A stretch of DNA of 64,000 bases from Atrina japonica (GCA_030159075.1 BROG01001194.1:41042-105041), one strand, 5' to 3'; counted from the first letter of the stretch, positions 52,201-62,430 are shown. Translations and numbers: made by a program. Notes: generated from the sequence alone by a model not told the origin.

Positions 52201-55200
52201 CCTAGACAAATAAAATATGTGTCGCATGAAAATAGATATATAACTTCTTTTTAATCAGCATAAGATGAATCTTTCACATTTTCGATAAAAACTGACCATA
52301 GGATTTTATTTGGTGTCGGACGTAACTTAGAATGGTGTCGGATATAACGCTTCCAAATTAAACTGGTTCTGCTCTGTAGTATTAGCAAAACATTACCTGT
52401 GCTACATGATTCTCACAAGCTGATCAGTTTGATAGTGATTTGATGCTATTCAAAATTCTAAATATTGCTAAACAGAGAACAATCAAACTTACGATATATC
52501 ATTTAAAGATACAAGTGGTACCATTACTAATAATATGATTTCTGAAAGTACCAAAAATCACAAAATATGACATTAAAGAAATTTGGATTGATCTGAGAGT
52601 AATAAAAACAACTGTGAATCTTCTAAATCAAGATATAAAATGAAAGCCAAACTGACTGAAAATGCACAAAGTACTTAAATCAAAAACTGAAAATCAGACA
52701 AAAAGACTCAAAACGTTAATTTGATACTTTAACTGATGGATCTTTTAAATTTTACACATTCATCCAAACCACACCTACGCATAACTTGCTTTGTATTAAA
52801 AATGTCAATAACGTTAAGGGAATAGTGTTACCATTAAACATTAACAAGCACCCCCTACTGACCAAAATTATAAAGCACCCCCTACTGACCAAAATTATCA
52901 AGTACACCCTACTGACCAAAATTATCAAGCACCCCCTACTGACCAAAATTATCAAGCACCCCCTACTGACCAAAATTATCAAGCCCCCCCCCCTACTGAC
53001 CAAAATTAACAAGCACCCCCTACTGACCAAAATTATCAAGCACCCCCTACAGACCAAAATTATCAAGCACCCCCTACTGACCAAAATTAACAAGCACTCC
53101 CTACTGATCAATGTCAAATTGCCATTGAGAAATAGCTTTTTTGTAGATTTATCTTACGAAATGTATCTCTTAATTTCCATCAAATATCATTTACTGGTGG
53201 AAAAAAGAATGTGGTGACATAATGTTTCACCTATCATTTAATGCAAATTTTCCCAGCTATGCCTTTTCACAATATGAGTTTTCTGTGAATTACGAATGCC
53301 TTTACTCTTTCTTAACAGGCTACCTAATATATCTTTGTTTGCAATGACTTCGTCCGTACTAAATTATTTTTGTTCATTTTTTATATCTAGTCAAAAAGTC
53401 TTTTAACGATGTCATCATTCTTAGGTCCACTAATTTTAACCTGTGCTATGGCCTTACACTGTAGTGAGGGTTCTTTAACATGCATATGTCATGCCTGCCT
53501 CTTCTCATGCAAAGGAATCGTGGCTTTCACTTTCTATGCAGAATGTTTGGTAAAGTATCACTCAGTCTTTTATCAACGTCTTAGGCATGACTCAGTACTG
53601 GGAATTGAACACAGGACATTAAAGTTTTGATTTGAATATAATAGCACCAAACTACAAAAGCAGTCTCATTGCTAAGGAAAGCAATGAATATGCATGCTAG
53701 GACTTGCTTTGGGCAACTTTGGATAATTCAACAAGGGTAAAAGTAATTGCTCTTCCATTTCTAACGTCTTTCCACACAGACCGCTATACAGTTCCTCTTT
53801 ATAGGTCACATGAAATTCAAATATTTCAGAAAGCCATACTTTTGTTATAAAGGAAAGCAATCATGTATAACACACAATCAAACAAACAAGAAAGAGAATT
53901 ATATTTGCTACTGCAAACACGAAAATATATGGTGTCAGATGTAACCAGGGATTGTTAGCCCGACACTGCTTTTATTAATATTTCATTTGCACCAAAATTG
54001 AAATGATATTGCTGTTCTATTCTTTTATGTGTTATATTCTTATTATGAGAAATAATTTCTTATATAAGTCACTATATTTATGAAAAATTAAAATAACATT
54101 CACCTGATTGGTGTCGGACGTAACAGGAGTTTCACAATGCGTTGGAAATATCTGTAACATATTTTTTGTAACATTTACCTATCACTTCATTTTTTAACCT
54201 TTAGAGTGTTAAGTTTGTGGTTGTATACATCCAAATAAGCATTAAAATGTTTATTTCTTGTGATCAGGAAAGTGATGGAGTGGGCAGATTTTAGAATCAA
54301 GAATCTGAAATATTTTGCTTAAATGTTAGTAGAAATATTCCAGTACTGGGTATATTTTGGTCCAGAAGCTTAGCATTTCTCAGAAATATATCGTCATAGG
54401 TGTATTTTGAAATTTAAATGTTTGGGTTGATATTGCCACGGAATTGTCCTACTTTTGTTGCGTTTTGTAAATAGTATAGTTATTATGTTGTATTATCTAA
54501 ATAGTGCGTGTTGCATTGTCTAGATAGTAATTTCTTTGAATTGTGTAGATAGTTTTGTTTTGTCTAGAGTTCTTTTGTTGTACTATCTAGATAGAGCTCT
54601 TGTTACATAGTCTAGATAGTACTTTTATTGTGTTATATAGAAAGTATTGTCTTGAGTTCTTTTTTTGTATTGCCAAGAGTTATTTTGTTGTAATATCTAG
54701 ATAGTGCTTTTGTTACATAGTCTAGATAGTTCTTTTGTTGTGTTATATAGAAAGTATTGTGTAAAGTTCTTTTGCTGTGTTATCTAAATATTACTTTTAT
54801 TGTATTGTCTGGATAGTACTTTTGTTGCATTAACTAGCACCCTTGTTGTATTGCATGATAGTATTTTTGGTGTATTGTCTAGCGTTATTTAATGTATTGT
54901 CTAGACAGTTATTCGTTGTAATGTCTAGATAGTTATTTGTTGTATTGTCTGGAAATTTTGTTGTATTGTCTAGATATTTTGTTGTATATTTGTTGTATTG
55001 TCTAGATATTTAATTTTTATTTTATCTATATAGTGTACTTGTTACATTGTCTAGATATATACAGATGTATTTTGCTTAGCTGAATTAATTGTATATGAGT
55101 TGATTGTTCGTCTTCGTGCATCATCTAATTATAACGTCTTTTTCATTGTAATTAAGCTATCGACTGGCACCAGAACATCCATTCCCAATACCAATGGAAG

Positions 55201-56090
55201 ATTGCTATGCTGCTACTTCTCACTTTCTAATGCATGCAAGCAAATATGGCGTTGATTCAAAACGAATTGGAATAATAGGTAAATAAAACTGTGATTTGTA
55301 GCTTCTATAGATAAAGAAATATGTACCAAATACTTCTTATCTCTAATTATATTGTTTTGATTTCGTCTTTAATTGATTAAAAAAATAGTTCCTTGCCAAT
55401 TACACTTTATCTGCAGGTGACGATGCTGGAGGAAATTTAGCGGCAGCTGTATCACTGAAACTACAGGATCAGCAAGGTCATAACATACAAGAGTCTTTAA
55501 AGCTACAAGTCCTTATATACCCAGCGCTTCAGACATTAGATTTTAGTTTACCATCATATCTCTCAAACACTGGGAGACGTTCAAATCCAGGAACACTCAA
55601 TACAGAAGCAATGGTTGAATTCTGGAAATATTATGCGTTTGGAGAGAAACAAAATATTCTGACAAATGAGCTACTTGAAAACAGGCACCTATCTGACGAA
55701 CTCAAGGAAACCGACGAAGCTTCATATGTAAATCAAAGTCTTCTTCCACGCGAGTTTTTAGGTTCAAATCATAACTCATTATACCAAAGAACAGTAAATA
55801 ACAATTTGTACAATGAAGTGAAAGATATATTTTTGAATCAATATTTCGCACCTTTGATCGCATCTAACGATAGTTTACGTAAATTACCTAGCACGTATTT
55901 GTTAACTTGCGACTTTGATCCACTAAGAGATGACGGATTTATGTTTTATGAAAGAATGAGAAGTTTAAACGTAGATATAATTCATAAGCATTGGTCTGGA
56001 ATGGCCCATGGGTTCTTTGTAATAGACTATTATGAAGTAGCGGAGAAAGCTTTAGATGATGTTGTGGACTTTATACACGATAAATTGTAA
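40149..56090 (+). CDS. Gene C: complete AADAC-like protein with Ser-to-Asp nucleophile change, 409 aa, six coding exons
   Basis: Exons 40149-40295, 43873-43977, 45194-45311, 46559-46622, 55157-55278 and 55417-56090 join in frame (phases 0,0,1,2,1, as in A and B) to 409 residues. A signal-anchor segment spans about residues 8-24. HGGG is at 114-117 (GLIYLHGGGWCLSN) and YRLAPEHPFP at 146-155. The nucleophile elbow reads GDDAGG, so position 188 is Asp (GAT) instead of Ser. Asp353 (DFDPLRDDG) and His383 (GMAHGFF) are retained with the usual 30-residue spacing. Sequons NLT, NQS and NDS suggest a lumenal domain. All exons, splice sites and the frame are intact, so this looks like a maintained but non-hydrolytic protein rather than a pseudogene. 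Its role is unknown; binding or sensing, or a missed catalytic variant, are possibilities. Confidence 0.9.
40296..41714 (+). other. Gene C intron 1, left part
   Basis: AT-rich DNA. Three diverged ~150-175-bp units with gaattc(a/g)atgg(c/t)ag-like phrases occur at about 41200-41520. A weak tRNA-like stretch near 40425-40490 could be an old SINE head but is not convincing. No exon was seen. Confidence 0.45.
41715..41965 (+). mobile_element. tRNA-derived SINE, plus strand
   Basis: The tRNA-like head has an A box at tggcctagtggttagggc and a B box at caggtccgagcccc. An unrelated body follows (gcccgatgggctcctcccgg near 41850), then a tail with gtggtgtaaaacactattca. The tail also occurs alone at 27282. 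It lies in gene C intron 1 in the sense orientation. Confidence 0.7.
41975..43572. repeat. 44-bp minisatellite with higher-order structure, about 36 units
   Basis: The unit is atgtcagccatgaatgtttc followed by actatagcaggattgaggtatata. A run of variant units (agtgtgagccttgaaag, then acagcagtattg) occurs in the same order at about 42180-42440, 42360-42600 and 42890-43150. Blocks of several units have therefore been duplicated together. It lies in gene C intron 1, 300 bases before exon 2. Confidence 0.93.
43873..43977 (+). CDS. Gene C coding exon 2 (35 codons)
   Basis: Acceptor taatattttcag and donor GTATTA flank 105 bases beginning IDLVTMLGLYNN and ending IIADDETQ. Confidence 0.87.
44014..44240. 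repeat. Compound trinucleotide microsatellite (ACA/ACT/AAT/GAT)
   Basis: Consecutive ACA, TAC/ACT, TAA and GAT runs over about 200 bases, just downstream of exon 2 in gene C intron 2. Homopolymer-like open frames on both strands come from this run. Confidence 0.93.
44245..45193 (+). other. Gene C intron 2, right part
   Basis: AT-rich DNA. A short hairpin (cactcggtaatcttcg to attaccgaaag) is at about 44812-44843. No exon or element was seen. Confidence 0.5.
45194..45311 (+). CDS. Gene C coding exon 3 with HGGG
   Basis: Acceptor ttattaacatag and donor GTATCT flank 118 bases: ATDDLFSGVRVRIYRP, then LPGLIYLHGGGWCLSNI; phase 1 at the end. It is one codon shorter than in A and B. Confidence 0.92.
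45810..46020 (+). repeat. Penelope-like 3' tail with internal triplication
   Basis: It reads actcacggcgggtgtgaccg at 45810. The phrase (ccctgacacctgatcccacc) is then repeated three times at about 45850-45908, and the copy ends at ttggtatctgagattttata. It lies in gene C intron 3. Confidence 0.7.
46240..46345. repeat. 46-bp repeat, 2-3 copies
   Basis: gagctagtc(g/a)(c/t)c(g/a)gggta followed by cagaataagaaaaatcagtt is repeated at 46249 and 46294. A third, diverged copy starts near 46339. Confidence 0.7.
46559..46622 (+). CDS. Gene C coding exon 4 (64 nt)
   Basis: Acceptor cttttcttcag and donor GTAAGT flank DDYDELVRNLTRK, then TKVVLVSI. Its last ten bases and donor resemble the unit of the adjacent 60-bp array. 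Confidence 0.9.
46612..48390. repeat. 60-bp minisatellite (about 29 units) continuous with gene C exon 4 donor
   Basis: The unit is tctaccatagagttagtttt followed by tcatctcatccctatcgttt and acgtcgatattatagttttc. The sequence that spans the exon 4/intron 4 border (tctccattgagtaagttttg, then aatctcatcc) is the first, slightly diverged unit, so about ten exon bases and the splice donor are part of the repeat. One unit (about 47038) retains GTAAGT; most read GTTAGT. Units of 60 or 63 bases have no stop in one frame, giving a spurious 440-codon open frame. Confidence 0.9.
48395..49020 (+). other. Gene C intron 4, between arrays
   Basis: Non-repetitive intron sequence. Nothing could be supported. 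Confidence 0.5.
49025..50243. repeat. 29-bp minisatellite, about 40 units
   Basis: The unit is tgtttgttggttatgatttc followed by ta(g/c)tca(t/c)ac. Variants differ at three sites. Confidence 0.95.
50244..50398. repeat. 37-bp tandem repeat, 4 units
   Basis: Four nearly identical units of acagtaaaactgacttaagg followed by ttttgttgtatgaggtt, directly abutting the 29-bp array. The near-identity suggests a recent origin. Confidence 0.95.
50400..52840 (+). other. Gene C intron 4, middle part
   Basis: AT-rich intron without recognisable exon. A short run of ttgtattgtctagatagtac units at 51850-51945 foreshadows the larger degenerate array at 54.45 kb. Open frames here lack any domain. Confidence 0.5.
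52845..53110. repeat. 27-bp minisatellite, about 10 units
   Basis: The unit is aagcaccccctactgaccaa followed by aattatc. One unit has extra Cs. Its length keeps open frames on both strands, which are artefacts. Confidence 0.95.
53420..53700 (-). repeat. Possible degenerate SINE-like repeat
   Basis: On the minus strand, a cctgtgttcaattcccagta phrase resembles a polymerase III B box. It is followed by gagtcatgcctaagacgttg and aaagaaccctcactac-like text that I associate with SINE bodies. No A box is clear. Confidence 0.3.
54450..55065. repeat. Degenerate ~25-35-bp repeat around tctagatagt
   Basis: Many diverged copies of ttgttgtattgtctagatag followed by tactttt, ending 90 bases before exon 5 of gene C. 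A small group of the same unit is at 51850-51945. Confidence 0.85.
55157..55278 (+). CDS. Gene C coding exon 5 with YRLAPEHPFP
   Basis: Acceptor cattgtaattaag and donor GTAAAT flank 122 bases: YRLAPEHPFPIPMEDC, then YGVDSKRIGIIG. Confidence 0.92.
55417..56090 (+). CDS. Gene C coding exon 6 (GDDAGG elbow to stop)
   Basis: Acceptor actttatctgcag opens with codons for GDDAGGNLAAAV. The exon continues uninterrupted through Asp353 and His383 to TAA at 56088-56090. An upstream part not starting with Met (from 55417) belongs to the exon. Confidence 0.92.
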
Positions 56091-56130
56091 TAAAATGATC
56101 AGATTGGCATTGTTCTGTAAGCTTAATAAA
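56089..56130 (+). terminator. Gene C polyadenylation signals
   Basis: AATAAA occurs at 56089-56094, overlapping the stop codon, and at 56125-56130, 35 bases after it. The second is the more plausible signal, giving a very short 3' untranslated region. Confidence 0.55.
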
Positions 56131-57790
56131 ATTATTTTTTTAAATACATGACAAAATGAAATGAGTCATTTTACAAAACTCAATCTAATACAAATCGATT
56201 TTCCGATAGGACCTTCCATAGTTGTTCCATTCCCTTCAATTTTGATGGGATATTCCGATCACAAGACGTCAACATCAATATAATTCCCGAGTTCGTAATG
56301 TGTACATTCAATGATATTTTGTTTCAGAGTGAAAAAAGTTAAGCTAAATAATCTTTCTTGTAGAGATGACAAGTGTCATATCTTCCCTGTAGACCGCCTA
56401 TCAAATATGACCCCTTCTGCCGTATGTAATCCATATTTCAGATCCTTTATATGATTAATGCTTTAACCGGAAATGATGCTGATCACATATATTTCCGTGA
56501 AGCTGCATACTAATATGACAAACCATGACGTAATGGAAATCTCGAAAAAGTCCTTTTTGCAATTTAATGATAGATACGGAACTCGGAAGAACGAACGCCT
56601 TGCAATGATGCCATTTTTCATGTTTTTGAAAACCTGTCAGTTTAATTGCTTCAGATCGTTGCATTCAATTCAGATACTATCATACTATTCATTCATTTTT
56701 ATCATCAAATTCTATAATTCAAGTACTAGGTTTCCGGAAGACAGATTTATTTTGTCCCAACATATCACGTCGTCTTTCGTGGCACTAAAACCATTACTTT
56801 CAACTAGGCACTTCGCCTACATATTTCATGTTATTGTATTGTAAATTCTTGTCATACTATAGCCGAGACAATTACTTTGAGAGAGAACATTCATACATGT
56901 TCTAAATTCCTATCTTGAGTCTGATTTTGGCTTTCCTATTGTCAATTTCCACATTTAAGTAATGATATATCGCGATGTTTGTCTAATTCTGCGCTCTACT
57001 TTATGCTCAATTCACTGTGTACCAGCGATATGTAAAGCCTTACAGTCGTGACTTTTACGTAATAAATATTATATATTTGGTTCCAGTTAACCTAATATAC
57101 ATTTCTTCCTTATTGTGGTGCAATTTAGTTAGTCATTAGTGTATATTTATAGAGAACGTGATTCAAGAGAGCGTCTGTTGCTGTGCGGGGTTTCAGATAC
57201 TGCCGAAGGCACTACAGTTCGTTCCAAAATAGTATTTAGCATTATGACATATTAACATTTTTTTTTTAATTTAAACCAATATTATTTTTATCATGTTTTT
57301 CTTTTGTCTTTTATGTTAAATGAACTGAATATTTATTATTTACCAAGCATGGCAATCGATTTAAGACTCCATTTTGCTTAAATTTTAAGAGACAAATGGG
57401 TGTTTATATATTTTGTCAGATTGAACAGCAACACATTGAAACAATATAGACACTTTCTACTCTAATTCTCTGATAATAACCTACATATAAAATGTCTTCG
57501 AAGTCATGTATGTTAACGGTAACAAATGAAATAATGTTTAATAAATGAAACGTGTAGAATTAAACGACTTTAATAAGGTTAAGTAAACATGTGTTTAAAC
57601 CATAATTGTGTTATTGATTCAGCACACACAGTGATAAAATGTGTATCAACAGATTGCTGAAAGATGACTTAACATGTATAAACAATAACAATTTGATTTT
57701 CAAATATCGTAATATATTGAAACAACAAGTTTTGGGGCGCAGAATAGCCAATAGACCGACAGACTACGCCTGCATATGGTGTTTGTATCT
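56131..57790. other. Downstream of gene C, no feature recognised
   Basis: AT-rich DNA. Open frames (for example 56473-56844) lack domains or splice context. Confidence 0.5.
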
Positions 57791-57799
57791 GGCGAATGA

Positions 57800-57905
57800 T
57801 CCAATATGACAGTGCTTGTTCAACTTATGGTCATTTCATATACAGAAGCAAACTACTTACTGATAAGTTGTTGCCACAAGGATATCATCTGGACTTTAAA
57901 TCTTC
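57800..57905 (+). pseudogene. Penelope-like RT thumb fragment
   Basis: One frame reads CSTYGHFIYRSKLLTDKLLP, then QGYHLDFKSS. This is the segment that in other copies precedes KFYGRY. Only about 100 bases survive. Confidence 0.55.
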
Positions 57906-58004
57906 TATCATTGTTTCTAACATATCATGTGTTGTTATACCACTCTCAAGCGTGGGTATGAACGAAAGTGCAGTTAGTTAAAATTTACAAATAACAGGGA
58001 TGTT

Positions 58005-58240
58005 TAAGTGACGTCACAGATATCAAATGACGTCATCGCCAAACTTTAGATGAATGGAGAGATTGACCTATCACCAAATGTCTGACACGTGGCTCTCCAT
58101 GTTCGTTTTCTGACGTCATTCGTTGGTGATGTCATAACGACACATATGCTTGACGGACAATTTGATTGTGACTTCATAATGGAAAAGTTTACCAACAGGT
58201 GCAGTGTCGGGCATTTGGCGATAGGTCAATTGATGTTACG
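58005..58240. repeat. Inverted repeat with clustered TGACGTCA palindromes
   Basis: gattgacctatcaccaaatg (58053) followed by tctgacac pairs with the region ending ggcgataggtcaattgatg (about 58235). TGACGTCA occurs three times (about 58011, 58029, 58111), with a TGATGTCA nearby. It may be a small foldback element. Confidence 0.5.
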
Positions 58241-58342
58241 TAAAAGTTTGACGCGATCATGAGAGTCCAAACCCGATAGTGTCTAGACATGATGTAGGCT
58301 AATAGGTACTACCAATCGGCGCTTTTCAGTTATAGTAGAAAC

Positions 58343-58507
58343 AAATCCAACAACTCGTGTAAGTTGATTATTTAGTTTTTCTAACTCATTAGTTAATTTT
58401 CAAAATTTAAATAGACACTCGGTAAACTTCATGTCTTTCAAATTTTGAAATTAACTAACTCGAGTTAGATAAACATGATAATCAACTAACACTGGTTGTG
58501 GAATCGA
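58343..58507. repeat. Foldback element (long imperfect hairpin)
   Basis: The left arm runs aacaactcgtgtaagttgat, tatttagtttttctaactca, ttagttaattttcaaaattt. The right arm is its approximate complement, ending gataatcaactaacactggt and tgtgg. The arms are about 65 bases with a short spacer. Confidence 0.65.
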
Positions 58508-58639
58508 TATTTACGGAATCGAGTGTACCTAGTGTATGTTGCTTTATGTTAGCGAGAGAAAGTTTCAGCTGGACAAATGGATGTCTGGTCAATAATTGGG
58601 GGTGGGGGTAATGAAATAGTCTAAAGGCACGTTAACTCG

Positions 58640-58940
58640 TGTGATCATTGCGTTATGTCCATGACTGAAAAAGATTTAATAACCCCGCCTTGAGTTCCCT
58701 CCCGTAGAGAACTTGAGGAATAACGAATTAAAGTGATTGACAGTGATTACCCTAATATGGATGTAAAGTAGGGATGTAATATGATGAGACTTTTCAATAC
58801 TAACGGAAGGTAAAAACGAAGTCATGGATATCCTTAAACCTAAATCCTTATACCTACATTATGTCAATTTTTTGTCGTTTTTCATCTAATTCGTCGTGTT
58901 ATAATGGACTTGAGTTTTGATAATTGATTGGTATTTCTTC
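58640..58940 (+). pseudogene. Penelope-like (Naiad-type) fragment: linker remnant
   Basis: Decayed frames suggest the 'RR.REEYWI' linker (ctcccgtagagaacttgagg, 58699), CNMMRLFNTNGR with a shift to KRSHGY, and then the C-terminal 'IRRVIMDLSF' phrase found also at 63.06 kb. It is heavily degraded. Confidence 0.45.
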
Positions 58941-59239
58941 AATTTTACTTTTTACCACTATCCATGTATCGAGGCAGGTGGACTCGTTGTCCCCGAGGAT
59001 ACTTATCGGGTAGTATATCTTCATAAATGTCAGACAAAAGAAGTAACATAGTGGCTGACACGTCGCCCACTATAAAAAGTTGTCAAACTGCCATACCTCA
59101 GGACACGGGTATGTCAGCTACCGGAGGTGTCCCTCGCGTGGTCCTACGGGACATAATTAACTCAAGTCACATCGTCAGTGACGACGATTAATTTTGGTAT
59201 GGTAATGCCGATAGGTTCATTTCAATCAATCAATGTCAA

Positions 59240-59767
59240 GTGAATCTGGTTGATGTAATGAAAGACAACAAGTTTACCTCCACTGACAGCATAATTTCTA
59301 AATGCGGGAGCAGAAATTGCAAAACTTGTCATATACTCGTTACTGACAATTCATTTACATCCAACCTTACAAAACGCTCATTTTCAACACACAGCTTAGA
59401 GAACCTTTCGTGTAAGTCTACCGACGTAGTATACGTTATTGCTGCTTCTCTTTGTCGGATATTATATGTGGATGAAAGCAAGGGAAAGTTGAGAAGTAAA
59501 ATGTCCGGACATCGATTCCAGATTAATCATGGTGGTATCCAGTTACTATACAGACATTTCAATCTGCCTGATCATTCTATCCTTTCCCTGAGAGTCCGTG
59601 TGTTAGAAAAGATATATCATCCCACAAACAACCCTAACTTACCCATGGCAGTAACCAGTTACTATACAGACATTTTAATCTGCCTGATCATTCTATACTT
59701 TCCCTGCCCGTGTGTTAGAAAAGATATATCATCCCGCAAACAAACCCTAACTTACCCATGGCAGTAA
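59240..59767 (+). pseudogene. GIY-YIG endonuclease domain of the permuted Penelope-like element
   Basis: The frame holds a CX4CX2C cysteine cluster at about residues 14-22 (CGSRNCKTC). The GIY-YIG core follows, with the second motif degraded (YVDE where YVGE is expected), then a conserved R..GHR segment and HFNLPDHSIL. The frame runs into the 116-bp repeats and stops. Nuclease activity would not be expected. Confidence 0.65.
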
Positions 59768-60795
59768 CCAGTTACTATACGGACATATTAATCTGCCTGG
59801 TCATTCTATCCTTTCCTTGAGAGTCCGCGTGTTAGAACAGATATATCATCCCACAAACAACCCTAACTTACCCATGACAGTAACCAGTTACTATACAGAC
59901 ATTTCAATCTGCCTGATCATTCTATCCTTTCCCTGAGAGTCGGTGTGTTAGAAAAGATATATCATCCCACAAACAACCCTAACTTACCCATGACAGTAAC
60001 CAGTTACTATACAGACATTTCAATCTGCCTGATCATTCTATCCTTTCCCTGAGAGTCGGTGTGTTAGAAAAGATATATCATCCCGCAAACAACCCTAACT
60101 TACCCATGGCAGTAACCAGTTACTATACAGACATTTTAATCTGCCTGATCATTCTATCCTTTCCCTGAGAGTCCGTGTGTTAGAAAAGATATATCATCCC
60201 ACAAACAACCCTAACTTACCCATGACAGTAACCAGTTACTATACAGACATTTCAATCTGCCTGATCATTCTATCCTTTCCCTGAGAGTCCGTGTGTTAGA
60301 AAAGATATATCATCCCACAAACAACCCTAACTTACCCATGGCAGTAACCAGTTACTATACAGACATATTAATCTGCCTGATCATTCTATCCTTTCCCTGA
60401 GAGTCCGTATTTTAGAAAAGATATATCATCCCGCAAACAACCCTAACTTACCCATGGCAGTAACCAGTTACTATACAGACATTTTAATCTGCCTGATCAT
60501 TCTATCCTTTCCCTGAGAGTCCGTGTGTTAGAAAAGATATATCATCCCACAAACAACCCTAACTTACCCATGGCAGTAACCAGTTACTATACAGACATTT
60601 TAATCTGCCTGATCATTCTATACTTTCCCTGTCCGTGTGTTAGAAAAGATATATCATCCCGCAAACAAACCCTAACTTACCCATGGCAGTAACCAGTTAC
60701 TATACAGACATTTTAAACTGCCTGATCATTCTATCTTTTTCCCGAGAGTCCGTATTTTAGAAAAGATGTATTATCCCACAAACAACCCCAACTTA
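59540..60795 (+). repeat. 116-bp tandem array inside the GIY-YIG segment, 11 units
   Basis: Units start with cagttactatacagacattt at 59540, 59656, 59769, 59885, 60001, 60117, 60233, 60349, 60465, 60581 and 60694. Most are exactly 116 bp, with two shortened forms. Each encodes the 'YRHFNLPDHSIL..VLEKIYHPTNNPNL' portion of the endonuclease domain. 116 is not a multiple of three, so the frame shifts at each unit. Confidence 0.93.
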
Positions 60796-61499
60796 AGCAG
60801 ACTCATAATGTCTTATTCGATGGTCTTCTACCATTCGTCAATTAGGTCTGCATCATATTCGTACAAAACTGTACTCACTCCCGTTGAAATAATTACACGA
60901 CTTGTACAAATCTACGATGACAGTATGTTTTACCGATGCTGGTTCTCCAGAGTATTGACTTCATGGTATCATTTTGGACATTTCATAAAACAGATTATTC
61001 AAAGCTGTCAGGACTAATGAGTAATCGCCCGTCAAATTTCTAATAAGGGCATTGACGCTTTGAATATAAGCAATATTTTAAACCAAAAATCCGCCCAAAG
61101 TAAGATCCCGCCATACTTCCAATACAAAGATTCACCCTGTATTTCCTATAGTTATACGCGTTCAGTTGCCTCTAAGATCTTTAATAACAAGGCAAATCTG
61201 CAGCAACTGAATTTATCCAGCCTTTCCCAGAATATTCCGCCTCTACATCTGAATGCACAAAAATCCCTATAAACACCTCTTCATTGCGGGGTTATCTAAG
61301 TGTTCCACCAAGCCTTTATCTACTTTGCTTACCAAACTTCTAACACATATGAAACAAGGTATTCAGAAGTACTGTAAAACGAAGCGCAGTCAATCTAATG
61401 TGGATCCTAAAGAATTCAAAGGAATTGTTGGAACATTTAAAATCTCCAAATTTCAAACATATCGCAAGCAATTGTGACGAGGATACACTCCTCACTTGT

Positions 61500-61692
61500 T
61501 TCAATGGACTTGACTGTGGACTCACGGTGGGTGTGACCGGTCGAAAGGGGATGCTTACTCCTCCATGGCACCTGATCCCACCTCTTGGTTTCCGGAGGTC
61601 CCTGTTTGTCCATTTTTACCGGATTTGTATCTATGTCCTGGACGTTCTATTGATTTGTACTTTGGTATCTGAAATTTTTATATTTACTCAAC
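61500..61692 (+). repeat. Penelope-like 3' tail inserted in the Naiad-type copy
   Basis: It reads ggactcacggtgggtgtgac (61520), tgcttactcctccatggcac, ctcttggtttccggaggtcc, and ends at ttggtatctgaaatttttat. It interrupts the RT frame between fingers and palm. Confidence 0.7.
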
Positions 61693-61793
61693 AATCCCTC
61701 ATCAAAAACTAAAAAACAGATTAACATCTTTTATACAAATCTCTTTTGTACACAAAAATGGAAATCTCAGATATAAATATTTGGTGTTAGGTC

Positions 61794-62430
61794 ATGAAAA
61801 CCCTTAATTTGTCAAAGAAATTCTCTGATTCCAATATCATGTACACTGAAGACAGATTTTCGGCATTCCAATGGGCACCTCTTTTGGCTGACATATTTTT
61901 GATTTCATATGAAGCGGAATTTATACAGCCTCTGCTCTCCAAAGGAAACAGTTTGCATCTCGGTTCAATTTTACTTACAGGTATCGACGATGTTCTGTCC
62001 ATAAATAATTCAGAATTTCAGAATTACCTCGGCCAGATGTATCCTGTTGAGCTGGAGATCAATGAGACGACAGAGAGCAACACATCTGCTTTTTACCTAG
62101 ATTTACTTCTGTCGATTGTAAAAAACAGTCAACTTCACACATCCCTCTATGACAAACGGGACGATTTCAATTTCCATATGACGAACTTCCCGTTTCTAAG
62201 TAGTAATATTCCATCTGCTCCTGCCTATGGCGTTTTCATTTCACAACTTATACGTCATGCCAGGGCATGCTCTTCTTATGAATGTTTTATTCTGAGAGTT
62301 AAACGACTAGCCAATAAACTACTTACACAAGGTTACGTTGTTGAACGCTTTGAGTCGTAGTTTCAGAAGTTTTATGGTCGATACTGGGATCTTGTTGAAC
62401 ATTATGAATTCCCCCTTTCAGAGATATTAG
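61794..62430 (+). pseudogene. Reverse transcriptase palm/thumb of the Naiad-type element
   Basis: A 188-codon frame continues past one TAG (62358) to about 62430. It has the APLLADIF motif, a degraded catalytic box (GIDDVLSINN, the two aspartates retained), LYDKRDDFNFHM, NIPSAPAYGVFISQLIRHA, KLLTQGYVVERFES and then QKFYGRYWDLVEHYE. It is the best-preserved RT piece in the window. The sequence is cut at about 62460 by a LINE end. Confidence 0.75.

Noticed and set aside
52752..53217. Open frames on both strands with 9-residue repeats
   Set aside because: The 27-bp minisatellite is a multiple of three; both strands are open at once, as expected for a repeat.
53409..53630. 73-codon frame with hydrophobic start resembling a secreted protein
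   Set aside because: It overlaps a possible SINE-like repeat and lies within gene C intron 4; no splice support.
40149..56090. Gene C as a pseudogene
   Set aside because: Apart from the Ser-to-Asp change, all exons, splice sites, the frame and the other catalytic residues are intact.
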